Positions 52,825-64,000 of a DNA stretch of 64,000 bases are shown here, piece by piece (position 1 is the first letter of the stretch; each line of letters begins with the position of its first letter). This DNA is from Echiichthys vipera. Taxonomy: Eukaryota > Chordata > Actinopteri > Perciformes > Trachinidae. The notes under the pieces were generated by a model that saw only the letters and a program-made list of their open reading frames with translations, was not told the origin of the DNA and ran no database searches. The translations under genes and the position numbers were made by a program. The stretch covers positions 29,270,805 through 29,334,804 of the forward strand of contig OY829654.1 of assembly GCA_963691815.1 (NCBI GenBank), in the 5' to 3' direction.

Positions 52825-53994
52825 GGGGAAGGGTAAACAGCATCGATAATGATGATGATAATTTTCAGGGCTGAATGGGTTTAGGTTGTGTGTGCATGTA
52901 TGTAGCGTATGTGTGTTTAACCCTTCCGGCTCATATGGAGGATTGACAAAAGGATGGAGGAAAGAAGGAAGGAAAGGGGGAAGGAGGAGAGAAAGAGGAC
53001 AGAGGGAAGAATGGAGATGGACGGAGGGAAAGTGAGCTGAAGCTTAAACATCTGGGTGGTTTTCCAGCCCTCTCGTCTCTGTAACATCTGTCTCATCTCA
53101 TCCACCTCCGGGGCGAGCCTCCACTCTTGACCTCCAACCCGTCTCCTCTGAGACTGCTTTTCTCTTCATCCTCATTCTCTCTCTACATCTCCCTCAGTCT
53201 CTCTTGAGCGTTTCTCTAACCACCGACGGCAAAAATATGCTGCATCTGGTCACGCACTGGTTGGTTTGTGTGATGGATCAGTAACAGAGATCAGTCATAG
53301 CTGGACTGCTGTGTTTGCACACAACGTTTAACACAAAATGACATGAACGTGAAGTCACACTGCCGGGTCGCATGGCTTTTAAACAAACTAACTTTCTTGA
53401 GCAGAAACAGGGGATGCAAACTGTAACGAAAAAAGCCTTTCAACATTCAAATGTCAATGGAAGAAACAGGAAAAGCAGAACCTAGTTGTAGGCTCAGCTG
53501 ATGTGTGTACAACATTGGTTTCATCATCACCACAATTGAGTTTGAGTGAATGCCTAGCTGAGTAGCGCTAGGCTACGGAGCGCTATCCATTTCACCGTCA
53601 ACACGCACATTTGTGCCATCTGATCCAGCAACAGAAAACGATCACAGCCTTTTTAGTTAGATAACAGAGAAACAGGCCATCTACCATAACAGAGGGTAAG
53701 TCAAACAGCAACAGTCACTAAAAAACCCAATGGTAGCCTGAGGCTCATTTACAAATGATGGTCATAGACTAGCCTTTAGGCTCCATCGACTGTGACCAAG
53801 GTAGGCAGTTCCTGAATCAGTTAATCAGTCCCTGGACCATCATGTTAACTATGTCTGAATTTCGTCCTTGTCTGTTTTTGAACCAACTTTCCTGTTGAAA
53901 TGTAGATTAGGTTACGCCCATGGTTTGTTTACTAGTGGTCATCTTATTTTGCCACCCAGAAGAACCCCCACCACAGTGGGGTTGATCTAATATT
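52822..53994. other. Non-coding
   Basis: No supported gene. A short purine-rich stretch lies at 52940-53030. Confidence 0.3.
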
Positions 53995-54255
53995 GAAGTT
54001 CCAAAAACTACAATGCTCTGAGTGTCCACTGGGAGTAGTTTGCACAATGGGGGTTTCTCATTGACCCCCATGTTAAACAAGCCGGTTTCACAGCATCATT
54101 AAACCTATTTAAGAACTGGTACAAAAAAACATTCTAGTCTGTATGTTTAGGTCATATCTCCATGACAAACCTGAGGGGGGTGATTTTTTTTGGACCAGTT
54201 TAGTTTTTTATTTTATTGGAGGTTAAAGTTTATGAATAATTAGGGGCGTGGCCTC
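53995..54255. repeat. Dispersed repeat, uninterrupted copy
   Basis: Matches the repeat at 21280-21830 over its whole length but lacks the SINE. Contains CAGCATCATTAAACCTATTT, AACATTCTAGTCTGTATGTT, AACCTGAGGGGGGTGATTTT and TTATTGGAGGTTAAAGTTTA. Confidence 0.8.
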
Positions 54256-56074
54256 GTGAGTGACAGTTAACCTCTGGCCCTCACTTCTCCTCAGAGGTAA
54301 TCGTCAGCCAGATGGACGTATCTCCCTCCCCCCAACGTCACATACATGCCCTTTTTTGGTAAAAGGAAATGAGGCGGAGTCCAAGTCTAAAAAGATGGAG
54401 ACTCCTGTAGGACAATTGGATCAAGTTGAGAGAACGGACCTCGACGGAGAGAATACGTCCATTTTTTATACGGTCTATGGGAAAAACGCAAATTATTGTT
54501 GTGACACCATGGTGAATTGTTGTATAATCATTCTGCCTGATCAGCAAAGATGAAATGCTCACTAACACAGATTTATTGAAATTTGTGAACAGAATTTGAG
54601 AGAAATAGGCCTCTTCCATACAAAGTCTTAGATCTTTGATTTCGGCTCATGAAAAATTGGACCAAAAACAAAAGCGTCTATTTTTATGTTCAGTGTATTT
54701 GAATCAAAATGTAATGGCTATTGTGTTATAATGGCAGTGCACAGTATTTCAGCCCACACTAATTCTGAAATAATACAATCGTCTTCTTCTATCATCCGTC
54801 CCATAAACTGAGTTTATTCTGTTCATTTTGAATCAGTGCTACTCAACGGGGGCCCAAAGGTTCTTTAGTGTGGACAGGCTGTGTGTTGTGTCAGTGGAGA
54901 TTTCCTCTCATATTAAGTTATTTTTCCTCCCATGACAACAGAAACATCGATCCTCTGTGTTCCTTGTGTTATCAGCTGTAAGTCAGTTAGGACCTGCTAC
55001 ATCCGTCCTGCTGCTGAAGACTACGGTGCTCCCTCAGGTGTGTCTCTGTTCCCTTATGTTACTGCACCAACTTAAAGAGGCACGGTGTGTGTGTGCAGGG
55101 TTTTCTCTGGCCAAAATTTGGGCTCTGTCACCCACAGCCCAAGAACCAAAACAATTCCCTACAAAATATCGCTCACTGTTTACATGATTATTATGATTTC
55201 CACCCTGATTATTTGTGAGCAATAATAATAATCTGTGACTCACGTTTATACTCCGATTTGAATACCTTTTTATATTATATTTGAAGCTTAAATGTGATAC
55301 TTTCTTATTAAATAGTCGCTGATTTTCCGCAGCATTATGAGGTCTGCAAAGCATAAAACATGTTTTTTTGTATGAAACTTTGTGTTTTTAAGCAAAATAA
55401 TTCACCTGACCTGTTTCCAGGCGCGCACTAGCTAATGATAAACACCCGCGCTGTAGCCCAGAAAGAGTCCTTTCAGACAGGGGTCCGAGGGTTCCTCCCC
55501 CAAGAAATGTTTGAAATTGGGCTGATGAAAATGCAATTGTGACGTAGTTTGAGAAAGACAGGAAAGACCTGGTCATGTGTGACTCCTGTCAGGGCAGGTC
55601 TACTGAGGAGGTTAATGTTTAGGTCAGCACAGACACCAGCAGCCAGAATGAGACATAAGAACAGCCTACAGCCTCAGAAACACTGACATGCACCGACCCG
55701 ATGTCAAGTGGACCAGGTTGAATCCACTGCAGGTCTCCTGAAACTGTGCAGACTAGAAGACATCACTGCTCTGACTGACGTTTATTCTCCTGACCGCTGT
55801 TTGGGTTTAACCAGTGACCCGTTAACTGACACTTTCAGCTGAAAGAGACTGCGGTTGCCATAGTGACGGCAGATGTTGGTTAATAAAAAGAGAATGCGTA
55901 ACTGTCCTTGTGAAAGCCTCTATGTTTAGTTTTTCATTACAATGTTAAACATAACCTCACCTCCCTGATCAGTCTTCATAGTTTTGTTTGAGTAAATGTG
56001 TCAGTCGCGTTCTGTTCGTTGCTTGTTGTTACAGTAAACGGGATGAGAGTGAGTTTTTCCTGATGATATCCATC
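54256..56074. other. Non-coding
   Basis: No supported exon or RNA gene seen. Confidence 0.3.
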
Positions 56075-56620
56075 TCTTAGGGCATACTCCCACCGTACCG
56101 TGCCCCGTGCTTTAGGGTACTTGTCCCCCCCTCCAGGCCCGTTTGTACTCACACTACCTGGGCCTCGGCGAATGCTTCTTGCTCTCTTTACGTCATCACG
56201 GCGTAACACGTCACACGCATTGATGACGTCATCACGATGCGTCACTTTGTTTACAAATCTTTCCATAGACCTCAGAGTTTTTGTGCTTCTTGTCAAAGTG
56301 TTTTTGAATATTTTCATTGACCAAATCTGCAGTAAACACTCCACCTCTGCATCACACCAACGTGAACCTTTCGCCGCCATTGTTTTAAAGTGTCCGCGCA
56401 TGGTCCCTCCTTCTTTTTTCTACGTCCCAACAGGCGCACAGAAAATGACCTCAGAACCGCCGTAGGCCTCGTGCTCGTGGCCGTACACGAGCGCATGCTC
56501 GTGCTCGTACATGTGCAAACGTGCTTTACAAAAGCCCAACTCTCCCAAATGGTCCGTGGATGGTCAAACGAACTATACTTTAGCCGTGAAACGTGTTTGG
56601 GCATGGTACAGAAGGACAGT
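56075..56620 (-). mobile_element. Possible DNA-transposon remnant with Myb/SANT-like start
   Basis: A minus-strand open stretch (56401-55976) contains MAAKGSRWCDAEVECLLQIW. This resembles the start of the Myb/SANT-like domains carried by fish PIF/Harbinger-type transposon accessory genes (W-x-(D/E)EV-x-LL-x-W). Downstream residues (MERFVNKVTHRDDV) are only weakly similar. The ends carry loosely inverted CACCGTACCGTGCCCCGTG / TGTACCATGCCC words. Either a short decayed transposon or a chance match. Confidence 0.3.
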
Positions 56621-56940
56621 GTGAGTGCGCCCTTATTCATTTTCTAAATTAATCTATTTGTCTTTGAAACCTGCTTGTGTTTTGTTCAAAAAAACAAAAC
56701 TTTTTTAGTCATGCTATTTTGGGAAAATAAATGAAAGAGATTAACTCGGTGCGCCACCGGCAACAAACCTGTGACCCTGGTGTAGTAAAACAGATCTCAG
56801 AGTATCTACTTTATATACAGTCTATGAGTATCTCTCTTAAAACATAATCCTGTTTTCATCATCTGCAGTCACTACGGCAACCATAGAGGAACTCAGCTGA
56901 AGGCCTCCAGTTAACAGGGTCACTGTTAAACTGAAGCGCC

Positions 56941-59900
56941 GTCACTCAGTCTGCTTTAAGTTTGATTCTGAAGTTATCAAGTCAGTCTGCTTTAAGTTTG
57001 ATTCTGAAGTTATCAAGTCAGTCTGCTTTAAGTTTGATTCTGAAGTTATCAAGTCAGTCTGCTTTAAGTTTGTTTTTGAAGTTATCAAGTCAGTCTGCTT
57101 TAAGTTTGATTCTGAAGTTATGAAGTCAGTCTGCTTTAAGTTTGTTTTTGAAGTTATCAAGTCAGTCTGCTTTAAGTTTGATTCTGAAGTTATCAAGTCA
57201 GTCTGTTTTAAGTTTGTTTTTGAAGTTATCAGGTCAGTCTGCTTTAAGTTTGATTCTGAAGTTATCAAGTCAGTCTGCTTTAAGTTTGATTCTGAAGTTA
57301 TCAAGTCAGTCTGCTTTAAGTTTGATTCTGAAGTTATCAAGTCAGTCTGCTTTAAGTTTGATTCTGAAGTTATCAAGTCAGACTGCTTTAAGTTTGATTC
57401 TGAAGTTATCAAGTCAGTCTGCTTTAAGTTTGTTTTTGAAGTTATCAAGTCAGTCTGCTTTAAGTTTGATTCTGAAGTTATCAAGTCAGTCTGCTTTAAG
57501 TTTGATTCTGAAGTCATCAAGTCAGTCTGCTTTAAGTTTGATTCTGAAGTTATCAAGTCAGTCTGCTCTAAGTTTGATTCTGAAGTTATCAAGTCAGTCT
57601 GCTTTAAGTTTGATTCTGAAGTTATCAAGTCAGTCTGCTTTAAGTTTGTTTTTGAAGTTATCAAGTCAGTCTGCTTTAAGTATGATTCTGAAGTTATCAA
57701 GTCAGTCTGCTCTAAGTTTGATTCTGAAGTTATCAAGTCGGTCTGCTTTAAGTTTGATTCTGAAGTTATCAAGTCAGTCTGCTTTAAGTTTGATTCTGAA
57801 GTTATCAAGTCAGTCTGCTTTAAGTGTGATTCTGAAGTTATCAAGTCAGTCTGCTTTAAGTTTGATACTGAAGTTATCAGGTCAGTCTGCTTTAAGTTTG
57901 ATTCTGAAGTTATCAAGTCAGTCTGCTTTAAGTTTGATTCTGAAGTTATCAAGTCAGTCTGCTTTAAGTTTGATTCTGAAGTTATCAAGTCAGTCTGCTT
58001 TAAGTTTGATTCTGAAGTTATCAAGTCAGTCTGCTTTAAGTTTGATTCTGAAGTTATCAAGTCAGACTGCTTTAAGTTTGATTCTGAAGTTATCAAGTCA
58101 GTCTGCTTTAAGTTTGTTTTTGAAGTTATCAAGTCAGTCTGCTTTAAGTTTGATTCTGAAGTTATCAAGTCAGTCTGCTTTAAGTTTGTTTTTGAAGTTA
58201 TCAAGTCAGTCTGCTTTAAGTTTGTTTTTGAAGTTATCAAGTCAGTCTGCTTTAAGTTTGTTTTTGAAGTTATCAGGTCAGTCTGCTTTAAGTTTGATTC
58301 TGAAGTTATCAAGTCAGTCTGCTTTAAGTTTGATTCTGAAGTTATCAAGTCAGTCTGCTTTGAGTTTGATTCTGAAGTTATCAAGTCAGTCTGCTTTAAG
58401 TTTGATTCTGAAGTTATCAAGTCAGTCTGCTTTAAGTTTGATTCTGAAGTTATCAAGTCAGACTGCTTTAAGTTTGATTCTGAAGTTATCAAGTCAGTCT
58501 GCTTTAAGTTTGTTTTTGAAGTTATCAAGTCAGTCTGCTTTAAGTTTGATTCTGAAGTTATCAAGTCAGTCTGCTTTAAGTTTGTTTTTGAAGTTATCAA
58601 GTCAGTCTGCTTTAAGTTTGTTTTTGAAGTTATCAAGTCAGTCTGCTTTAAGTTTGATTCTGAAGTCATCAAGTCAGTCTGCTTTAAGTTTGATTCTGAA
58701 GTTATTAAGTCAGTCTGCTCTAAGTTTGATTCTGAAGTTATCAAGTCAGTCTGCTTTAAGTTTGATTCTGAAGTTATCAAGTCAGTCTGCTCTAAGTTTG
58801 ATTCTGAAGTTATCAAGTCGGTCTGCTTTAAGTTTGATTCTGAAGTTATCAAGTCAGTCTGCTTTAAGTTTGATTCTGAAGTTATCAAGTCAGTCTGCTT
58901 TAAGTTTGATTCTGAAGTTATCAAGTCAGTCTCCTTTACGTTTAATTCTGAAGTTATCAAGTCAGTCTGCTTTAAGTTTGTTTCTGAAGTTATCAAGTCA
59001 GTCTGCTTTAAGTTTGATTCTGAAGTTATCAAGTCAGTCTCCTTTAAGTTTGATTCTGAAGTTATCAAGTCAGTCTGCTTTAAGTTTGATTCTGAAATTA
59101 TCAAGTCAGTCTGTTTTAAGTTTGTTTTTGAAGTTATCAAGTCAGTCTGCTTTAAGTTTGTTTTTGAAGTTATCAAGTCAGTCTACTTTAAGTTTGATTC
59201 TGAAGTTATCAAGTCAGACTGCTTTAAGTTTGATTCTGAAGTTATAAAGTCAGTCTGCTTTAAGTTTGATTCTGAAGTTATCAAGTCAGTCTGCTTTAAG
59301 TTTGATTCTGAAGTTATCAAGTCAGTCTGCTTTAAGTTTGATTCTAAAGTTATCAAGTCAGTCTGCTTTAAGTTTGATTCTGAAGTTATCAAGTCAGTCT
59401 GCTTTAAGTTTGATTCTGAAGTTATCAAGTCAGTCTGCTTTAAGTTTGATTCTAAAGTTATCAAGTCAGTCTGCTTTAAGTTTGATTCTGAAGTTATCAA
59501 GTCAGACTGCTTTAAGTTTGATTCTGAAGTTATAAAGTCAGTCTGCTTTAAGTTTGATTCTGAAGTTATCAAGTCAGTCTGCTTTAAGTTTGATTCTGAA
59601 GTTATCAAGTCAGTCTGCTTTAAGTTTGATTCTAAAGTTATCAAGTCAGTCTGCTTTAAGTTTGATTCTGAAGTTATCAAGTCAGTCTGCTTTAAGTTTG
59701 ATTCTGAAGTTATCAAGTCAGTCTGCTTTAAGTTTGATTCTGAAGTTATCAAGTCAGTCTGCTTTAAGTTTGTTTTTGAAGTTATCAAGTCAGTCTGCTT
59801 TAAGTTTAATTCTGAAGTTATCAAGTCAGTCTGCTTTAAGTTTGATTCTGAAGTTATCAAGTCAGTCTGCTTTAAGTTTGATTCTGAAGTTATCAAGTCA

Positions 59901-62900
59901 GTCTGCTTTAAGTTTGATTCTGAAGTTATCAAGTCAGTCTGCTTTAAGTGTGATTCTGAAGTTATCAAGTCAGTCTGCTTTAAGTGTGATTCTGAAGTTA
60001 TCAAGTCAGTCTGCTTTAAGTTTGATACTGAAGTTATCAAGTCAGCCTGCTTTAAGTTTGATTCTGAAGTTATCAAGTCAGTCTGCTTTAAGTTTGATTC
60101 TGAAGTTATCAAGTCAGTTTGCTTTAAGTTTGATTCTGAAGTTATCAAGTCAGTCTGCTTTAAGTTTGATTCTGAAGTTATCAAGTCAGTCTGCTTTAAG
60201 TTTGATTCTGAAGTTATCAAGTCAGTCTGCTTTAAGTTTGATTCTGAAGTTATCAAGTCAGTCTGCTTTAAGTTTGATTCTGAAGTTATCAAGTCAGACT
60301 GCTTTAAGTTTGATTCTGAAGTTATCAAGTCAGTCTGCTTTAAGTTTGTTTTTGAAGTTATCAAGTCAGTCTGCTTTAAGTTTGATTCTGAAGTTATCAA
60401 GTCAGTCTGCTTTAAGTTTGTTTTTGAAGTTATCAAGTCAGTCTGCTTTAAGTTTGTTTTTGAAGTTATCAAGTCAGTCTGCTTTAAGTTTGTTTTTGAA
60501 GTTATCAGGTCAGTCTGCTTTAAGTTTGATTCTGAAGTTATCAAGTCAGTCTGCTTTAAGTTTGATTCTGAAGTTATCAAGTCAGTCTGCTTTGAGTTTG
60601 ATTCTGAAGTTATCAAGTCAGTCTGCTTTAAGTTTGATTCTGAAGTTATCAAGTCAGTCTGCTTTAAGTTTGATTCTGAAGTTATCAAGTCAGACTGCTT
60701 TAAGTTTGATTCTGAAGTTATCAAGTCAGTCTGCTTTAAGTTTGTTTTTGAAGTTATCAAGTCAGTCTGCTTTAAGTTTGATTCTGAAGTTATCAAGTCA
60801 GTCTGCTTTAAGTTTGTTTTTGAAGTTATCAAGTCAGTCTGCTTTAAGTTTGTTTTTGAAGTTATCAAGTCAGTCTGCTTTAAGTTTGATTCTGAAGTCA
60901 TCAAGTCAGTCTGCTTTAAGTTTGATTCTGAAGTTATTAAGTCAGTCTGCTCTAAGTTTGATTCTGAAGTTATCAAGTCAGTCTGCTTTAAGTTTGATTC
61001 TGAAGTTATCAAGTCAGTCTGCTCTAAGTTTGATTCTGAAGTTATCAAGTCGGTCTGCTTTAAGTTTGATTCTGAAGTTATCAAGTCAGTCTGCTTTAAG
61101 TTTGATTCTGAAGTTATCAAGTCAGTCTGCTTTAAGTTTGATTCTGAAGTTATCAAGTCAGTCTCCTTTACGTTTAATTCTGAAGTTATCAAGTCAGTCT
61201 GCTTTAAGTTTGTTTCTGAAGTTATCAAGTCAGTCTGCTTTAAGTTTGATTCTGAAGTTATCAAGTCAGTCTCCTTTAAGTTTGATTCTGAAGTTATCAA
61301 GTCAGTCTGCTTTAAGTTTGATTCTGAAATTATCAAGTCAGTCTGTTTTAAGTTTGTTTTTGAAGTTATCAAGTCAGTCTGCTTTAAGTTTGTTTTTGAA
61401 GTTATCAAGTCAGTCTACTTTAAGTTTGATTCTGAAGTTATCAAGTCAGACTGCTTTAAGTTTGATTCTGAAGTTATAAAGTCAGTCTGCTTTAAGTTTG
61501 ATTCTGAAGTTATCAAGTCAGTCTGCTTTAAGTTTGATTCTGAAGTTATCAAGTCAGTCTGCTTTAAGTTTGATTCTAAAGTTATCAAGTCAGTCTGCTT
61601 TAAGTTTGATTCTGAAGTTATCAAGTCAGTCTGCTTTAAGTTTGATTCTGAAGTTATCAAGTCAGTCTGCTTTAAGTTTGATTCTGAAGTTATCAAGTCA
61701 GTCTGCTTTAAGTTTGTTTTTGAAGTTATCAAGTCAGTCTGCTTTAAGTTTAATTCTGAAGTTATCAAGTCAGTTTGCTTTAAGTTTGATTCTGAAGTTA
61801 TCAAGTCAGTCTGCCTTAAGTTTGATTCTGAAGTTATCAAGTCAGTCTGCTTTAAGTTTGATTCTGAAGTTATCAAGTCAGTCTGCTTTAAGTTTGATTC
61901 TGAAGTTATCAGGTCAGTCTGCTTTAAGTTTGATTCTGAAGTTATCACTTGTCAGTCTGCTTTAAGTTTGATTCTGAAGTTATCACTTGTCAGTCTGCTT
62001 TAAGTTTGATTCTGAAGTTATCAAGTCAGTCTCCTTTACGTTTAATTCTGAAGTTATCAAGTCAGTCTGCTTTAAGTTTGTTTCTGAAGTTATCAAGTCA
62101 GTCTGCTTTAAGTTTGATTCTGAAGTTATCAAGTCAGTCTCCTTTAAGTTTGATTCTGAAGTTATCAAGTCAGTCTGCTTTAAGTTTGATTCTGAAATTA
62201 TCAAGTCAGTCTGTTTTAAGTTTGTTTTTGAAGTTATCAAGTCAGTCTGCTTTAAGTTTGTTTTTGAAGTTATCAAGTCAGTCTACTTTAAGTTTGATTC
62301 TGAAGTTATCAAGTCAGACTGCTTTAAGTTTGATTCTGAAGTTATAAAGTCAGTCTGCTTTAAGTTTGATTCTGAAGTTATCAAGTCAGTCTGCTTTAAG
62401 TTTGATTCTGAAGTTATCAAGTCAGTCTGCTTTAAGTTTGATTCTAAAGTTATCAAGTCAGTCTGCTTTAAGTTTGATTCTGAAGTTATCAAGTCAGTCT
62501 GCTTTAAGTTTGATTCTGAAGTTATCAAGTCAGTCTGCTTTAAGTTTGATTCTGAAGTTATCAAGTCAGTCTGCTTTAAGTTTGTTTTTGAAGTTATCAA
62601 GTCAGTCTGCTTTAAGTTTAATTCTGAAGTTATCAAGTCAGTCTGCTTTAAGTTTGATTCTGAAGTTATCAAGTCAGTCTGCTTTAAGTTTGATTCTGAA
62701 GTTATCAAGTCAGTCTGCTTTAAGTTTGATTCTGAAGTTATCAAGTCAGTCTGCTCTAAGTTTGATTCTGAAGTTATCAAGTCGGTCTGCTTTAAGTTTG
62801 ATTCTGAAGTTATCAAGTCAGTCTGCTTTAAGTTTGATTCTGAAGTTATCAAGTCAGTCTGCTTTAAGTTTGATTCTGAAGTTATCAAGTCAGTCTCCTT

Positions 62901-63764
62901 TACGTTTAATTCTGAAGTTATCAAGTCAGTCTGCTTTAAGTTTGTTTCTGAAGTTATCAAGTCAGTCTGCTTTAAGTTTGATTCTGAAGTTATCAAGTCA
63001 GTCTCCTTTAAGTTTGATTCTGAAGTTATCAAGTCAGTCTGCTTTAAGTTTGATTCTGAAATTATCAAGTCAGTCTGTTTTAAGTTTGTTTTTGAAGTTA
63101 TCAAGTCAGTCTGCTTTAAGTTTGTTTTTGAAGTTATCAAGTCAGTCTACTTTAAGTTTGATTCTGAAGTTATCAAGTCAGACTGCTTTAAGTTTGATTC
63201 TGAAGTTATAAAGTCAGTCTGCTTTAAGTTTGATTCTGAAGTTATCAAGTCAGTCTGCTTTAAGTTTGATTCTGAAGTTATCAAGTCAGTCTGCTTTAAG
63301 TTTGATTCTAAAGTTATCAAGTCAGTCTGCTTTAAGTTTGATTCTGAAGTTATCAAGTCAGTCTGCTTTAAGTTTGATTCTGAAGTTATCAAGTCAGTCT
63401 GCTTTAAGTTTGATTCTGAAGTTATCAAGTCAGTCTGCTTTAAGTTTGTTTTTGAAGTTATCAAGTCAGTCTGCTTTAAGTTTAATTCTGAAGTTATCAA
63501 GTCAGTCTGCTTTAAGTTTGATTCTGAAGTTATCAAGTCAGTCTGCTTTAAGTTTGATTCTGAAGTTATCAAGTCAGTCTGCTTTAAGTTTGATTCTGAA
63601 GTTATCAAGTCAGTCTGCTTTAAGTGTGATTCTGAAGTTATCAAGTCAGTCTGCTTTAAGTGTGATTCTGAAGTTATCACTTGTCAGTCTGCTTTAAGTT
63701 TGATTCTGAAGTTATCACTTGTCAGTCTGCTTTAAGTTTGATTCTGAAGTCATCACTTGTCAGT
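56941..63764. repeat. 36-bp satellite array, about 190 monomers
   Basis: The monomer is GTCAGTCTGCTTTAAGTTTG + ATTCTGAAGTTATCAA. There are two main types: GATTCTGAAG and GTTTTTGAAG. Nested higher-order repeats are visible from private variants. A 288-bp (8-mer) block is marked by TTATAAAGTC (59242 and 59530). An 864-bp block is marked by CTCCTTTACG at 62031 and 62895. A 2232-bp (62-mer) shift separates CTCCTTTACG at 58931 and 61163. 38-bp units with ATCACTTGTCAG occur at 61944-61984 and at the right array edge (63676-63757). The unit is a multiple of 3, so long frames stay open on both strands (SVCFKFDSEVIK on +, QTDLITSESNLK on -). No promoter, splice signals or non-repetitive domain accompany them, so I call this non-coding satellite. 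Confidence 0.97.
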
Positions 63765-64000
63765 GTGGACACGTCAGAATTTTTAACTGCTACAATGTTG
63801 CAGAGTCATTTTGTCACCAAGCAGCAGGTGAAACCACCATGCCGCTCTGCTTCGGTGGGGTGTGTTCACGCTCAGCACAGCGTTTGAATGGAGCGGAGCC
63901 CCTATGAGCCCCGCGGGAACACAAGCAGCGCGTAAACGTCATTTTGCGGCCTGAAGCTGGAATCAAACGCACTCCTTCTGCTGCGGTCCAGTTGAACCGA
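63765..64000. other. Unique flank after the satellite
   Basis: GC-richer sequence with no recognised exon; cut by the window edge. Confidence 0.3.

Noticed and set aside
57120..62003. A 1627-codon open frame, and long antisense frames, across the 36-bp repeat
   Set aside because: Every monomer is 36 bp, so any stop-free frame stays open. Frames on both strands are open together, the frame is broken by 2-bp insertions in variant units, and no start context, splice site or unique domain is present.
56941..63764. CRISPR-like appearance of 36-bp repeats
   Set aside because: Repeats are directly adjacent with no unique spacers, no cas genes are present, and the genome is vertebrate.

Overview
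This window is vertebrate nuclear DNA from a bony fish, almost certainly a teleost. The evidence is a split gene with GT-AG introns that encodes a recognisable vertebrate protein, very dense (CA)n/(GT)n microsatellites, and fish-type repeats: hAT and other MITEs, a Penelope-like fragment, an L1/Tx1-like LINE fragment, a (GGAT)n-tailed SINE, and two protein-like minisatellite arrays. There are no operons, CRISPR arrays or other bacterial features.

The one gene I can support is nol4l (nucleolar protein 4-like; C20orf112 in human), on the minus strand. Six consecutive 3' coding exons lie at 12309-11840, 10158-9967, 9850-9662, 7591-7478, 5710-5470 and 3339-3104 (stop). Reading phases agree at every junction and give 479 residues of the protein's C-terminal part. 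NOL4L rather than NOL4 is indicated by the block ESCSRQFPEFQ, where NOL4 has DSCRRQFPEYQ. The 3' UTR runs leftwards from 3103, with a tandem AATAAA candidate poly(A) signal at 2726-2715. The N-terminal exons were not found. A phase-compatible alternative first exon at 33985-33937 is offered only as a candidate, so it is unknown how much of 12310-64000 is nol4l intron and how much is intergenic.

The nol4l introns are full of transposon remnants: a TA-flanked MITE at 3.75-4.43 kb, foldback elements at 4.62-5.25 and 8.9-9.6 kb, a Penelope-like fragment at 6.0-6.6 kb, a TTAA-flanked MITE at 8.4-8.9 kb and a 34-bp minisatellite at 10.57-11.01 kb. The intron at 10159-11839 has (AC)n directly after its 5' splice site and a long (GU)n directly before its 3' splice site. 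These can pair and bring the splice sites together.

To the right, 13.9-15.7 kb is a 21-bp minisatellite with higher-order repeats. At 17.29 kb lies an inverted, stop-containing copy of the start of the 10.1-kb nol4l exon between two (GT)n tracts. From 18 to 56 kb the sequence is non-coding and repeat-rich, with five long CA arrays within 30.5-33.6 kb, a complete non-autonomous hAT element with an 8-bp target duplication and an internal 56-bp minisatellite at 34.8-36.3 kb, and a 200-base assembly gap at 36301-36500. The right end, 56.94-63.77 kb, is a 36-bp satellite of about 190 monomers with nested higher-order duplications. It creates open frames of over 1600 codons that I do not regard as genes.

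All calls come from reading the sequence. Family names for repeats are from recognition of ends and motifs and would need a repeat-library search.
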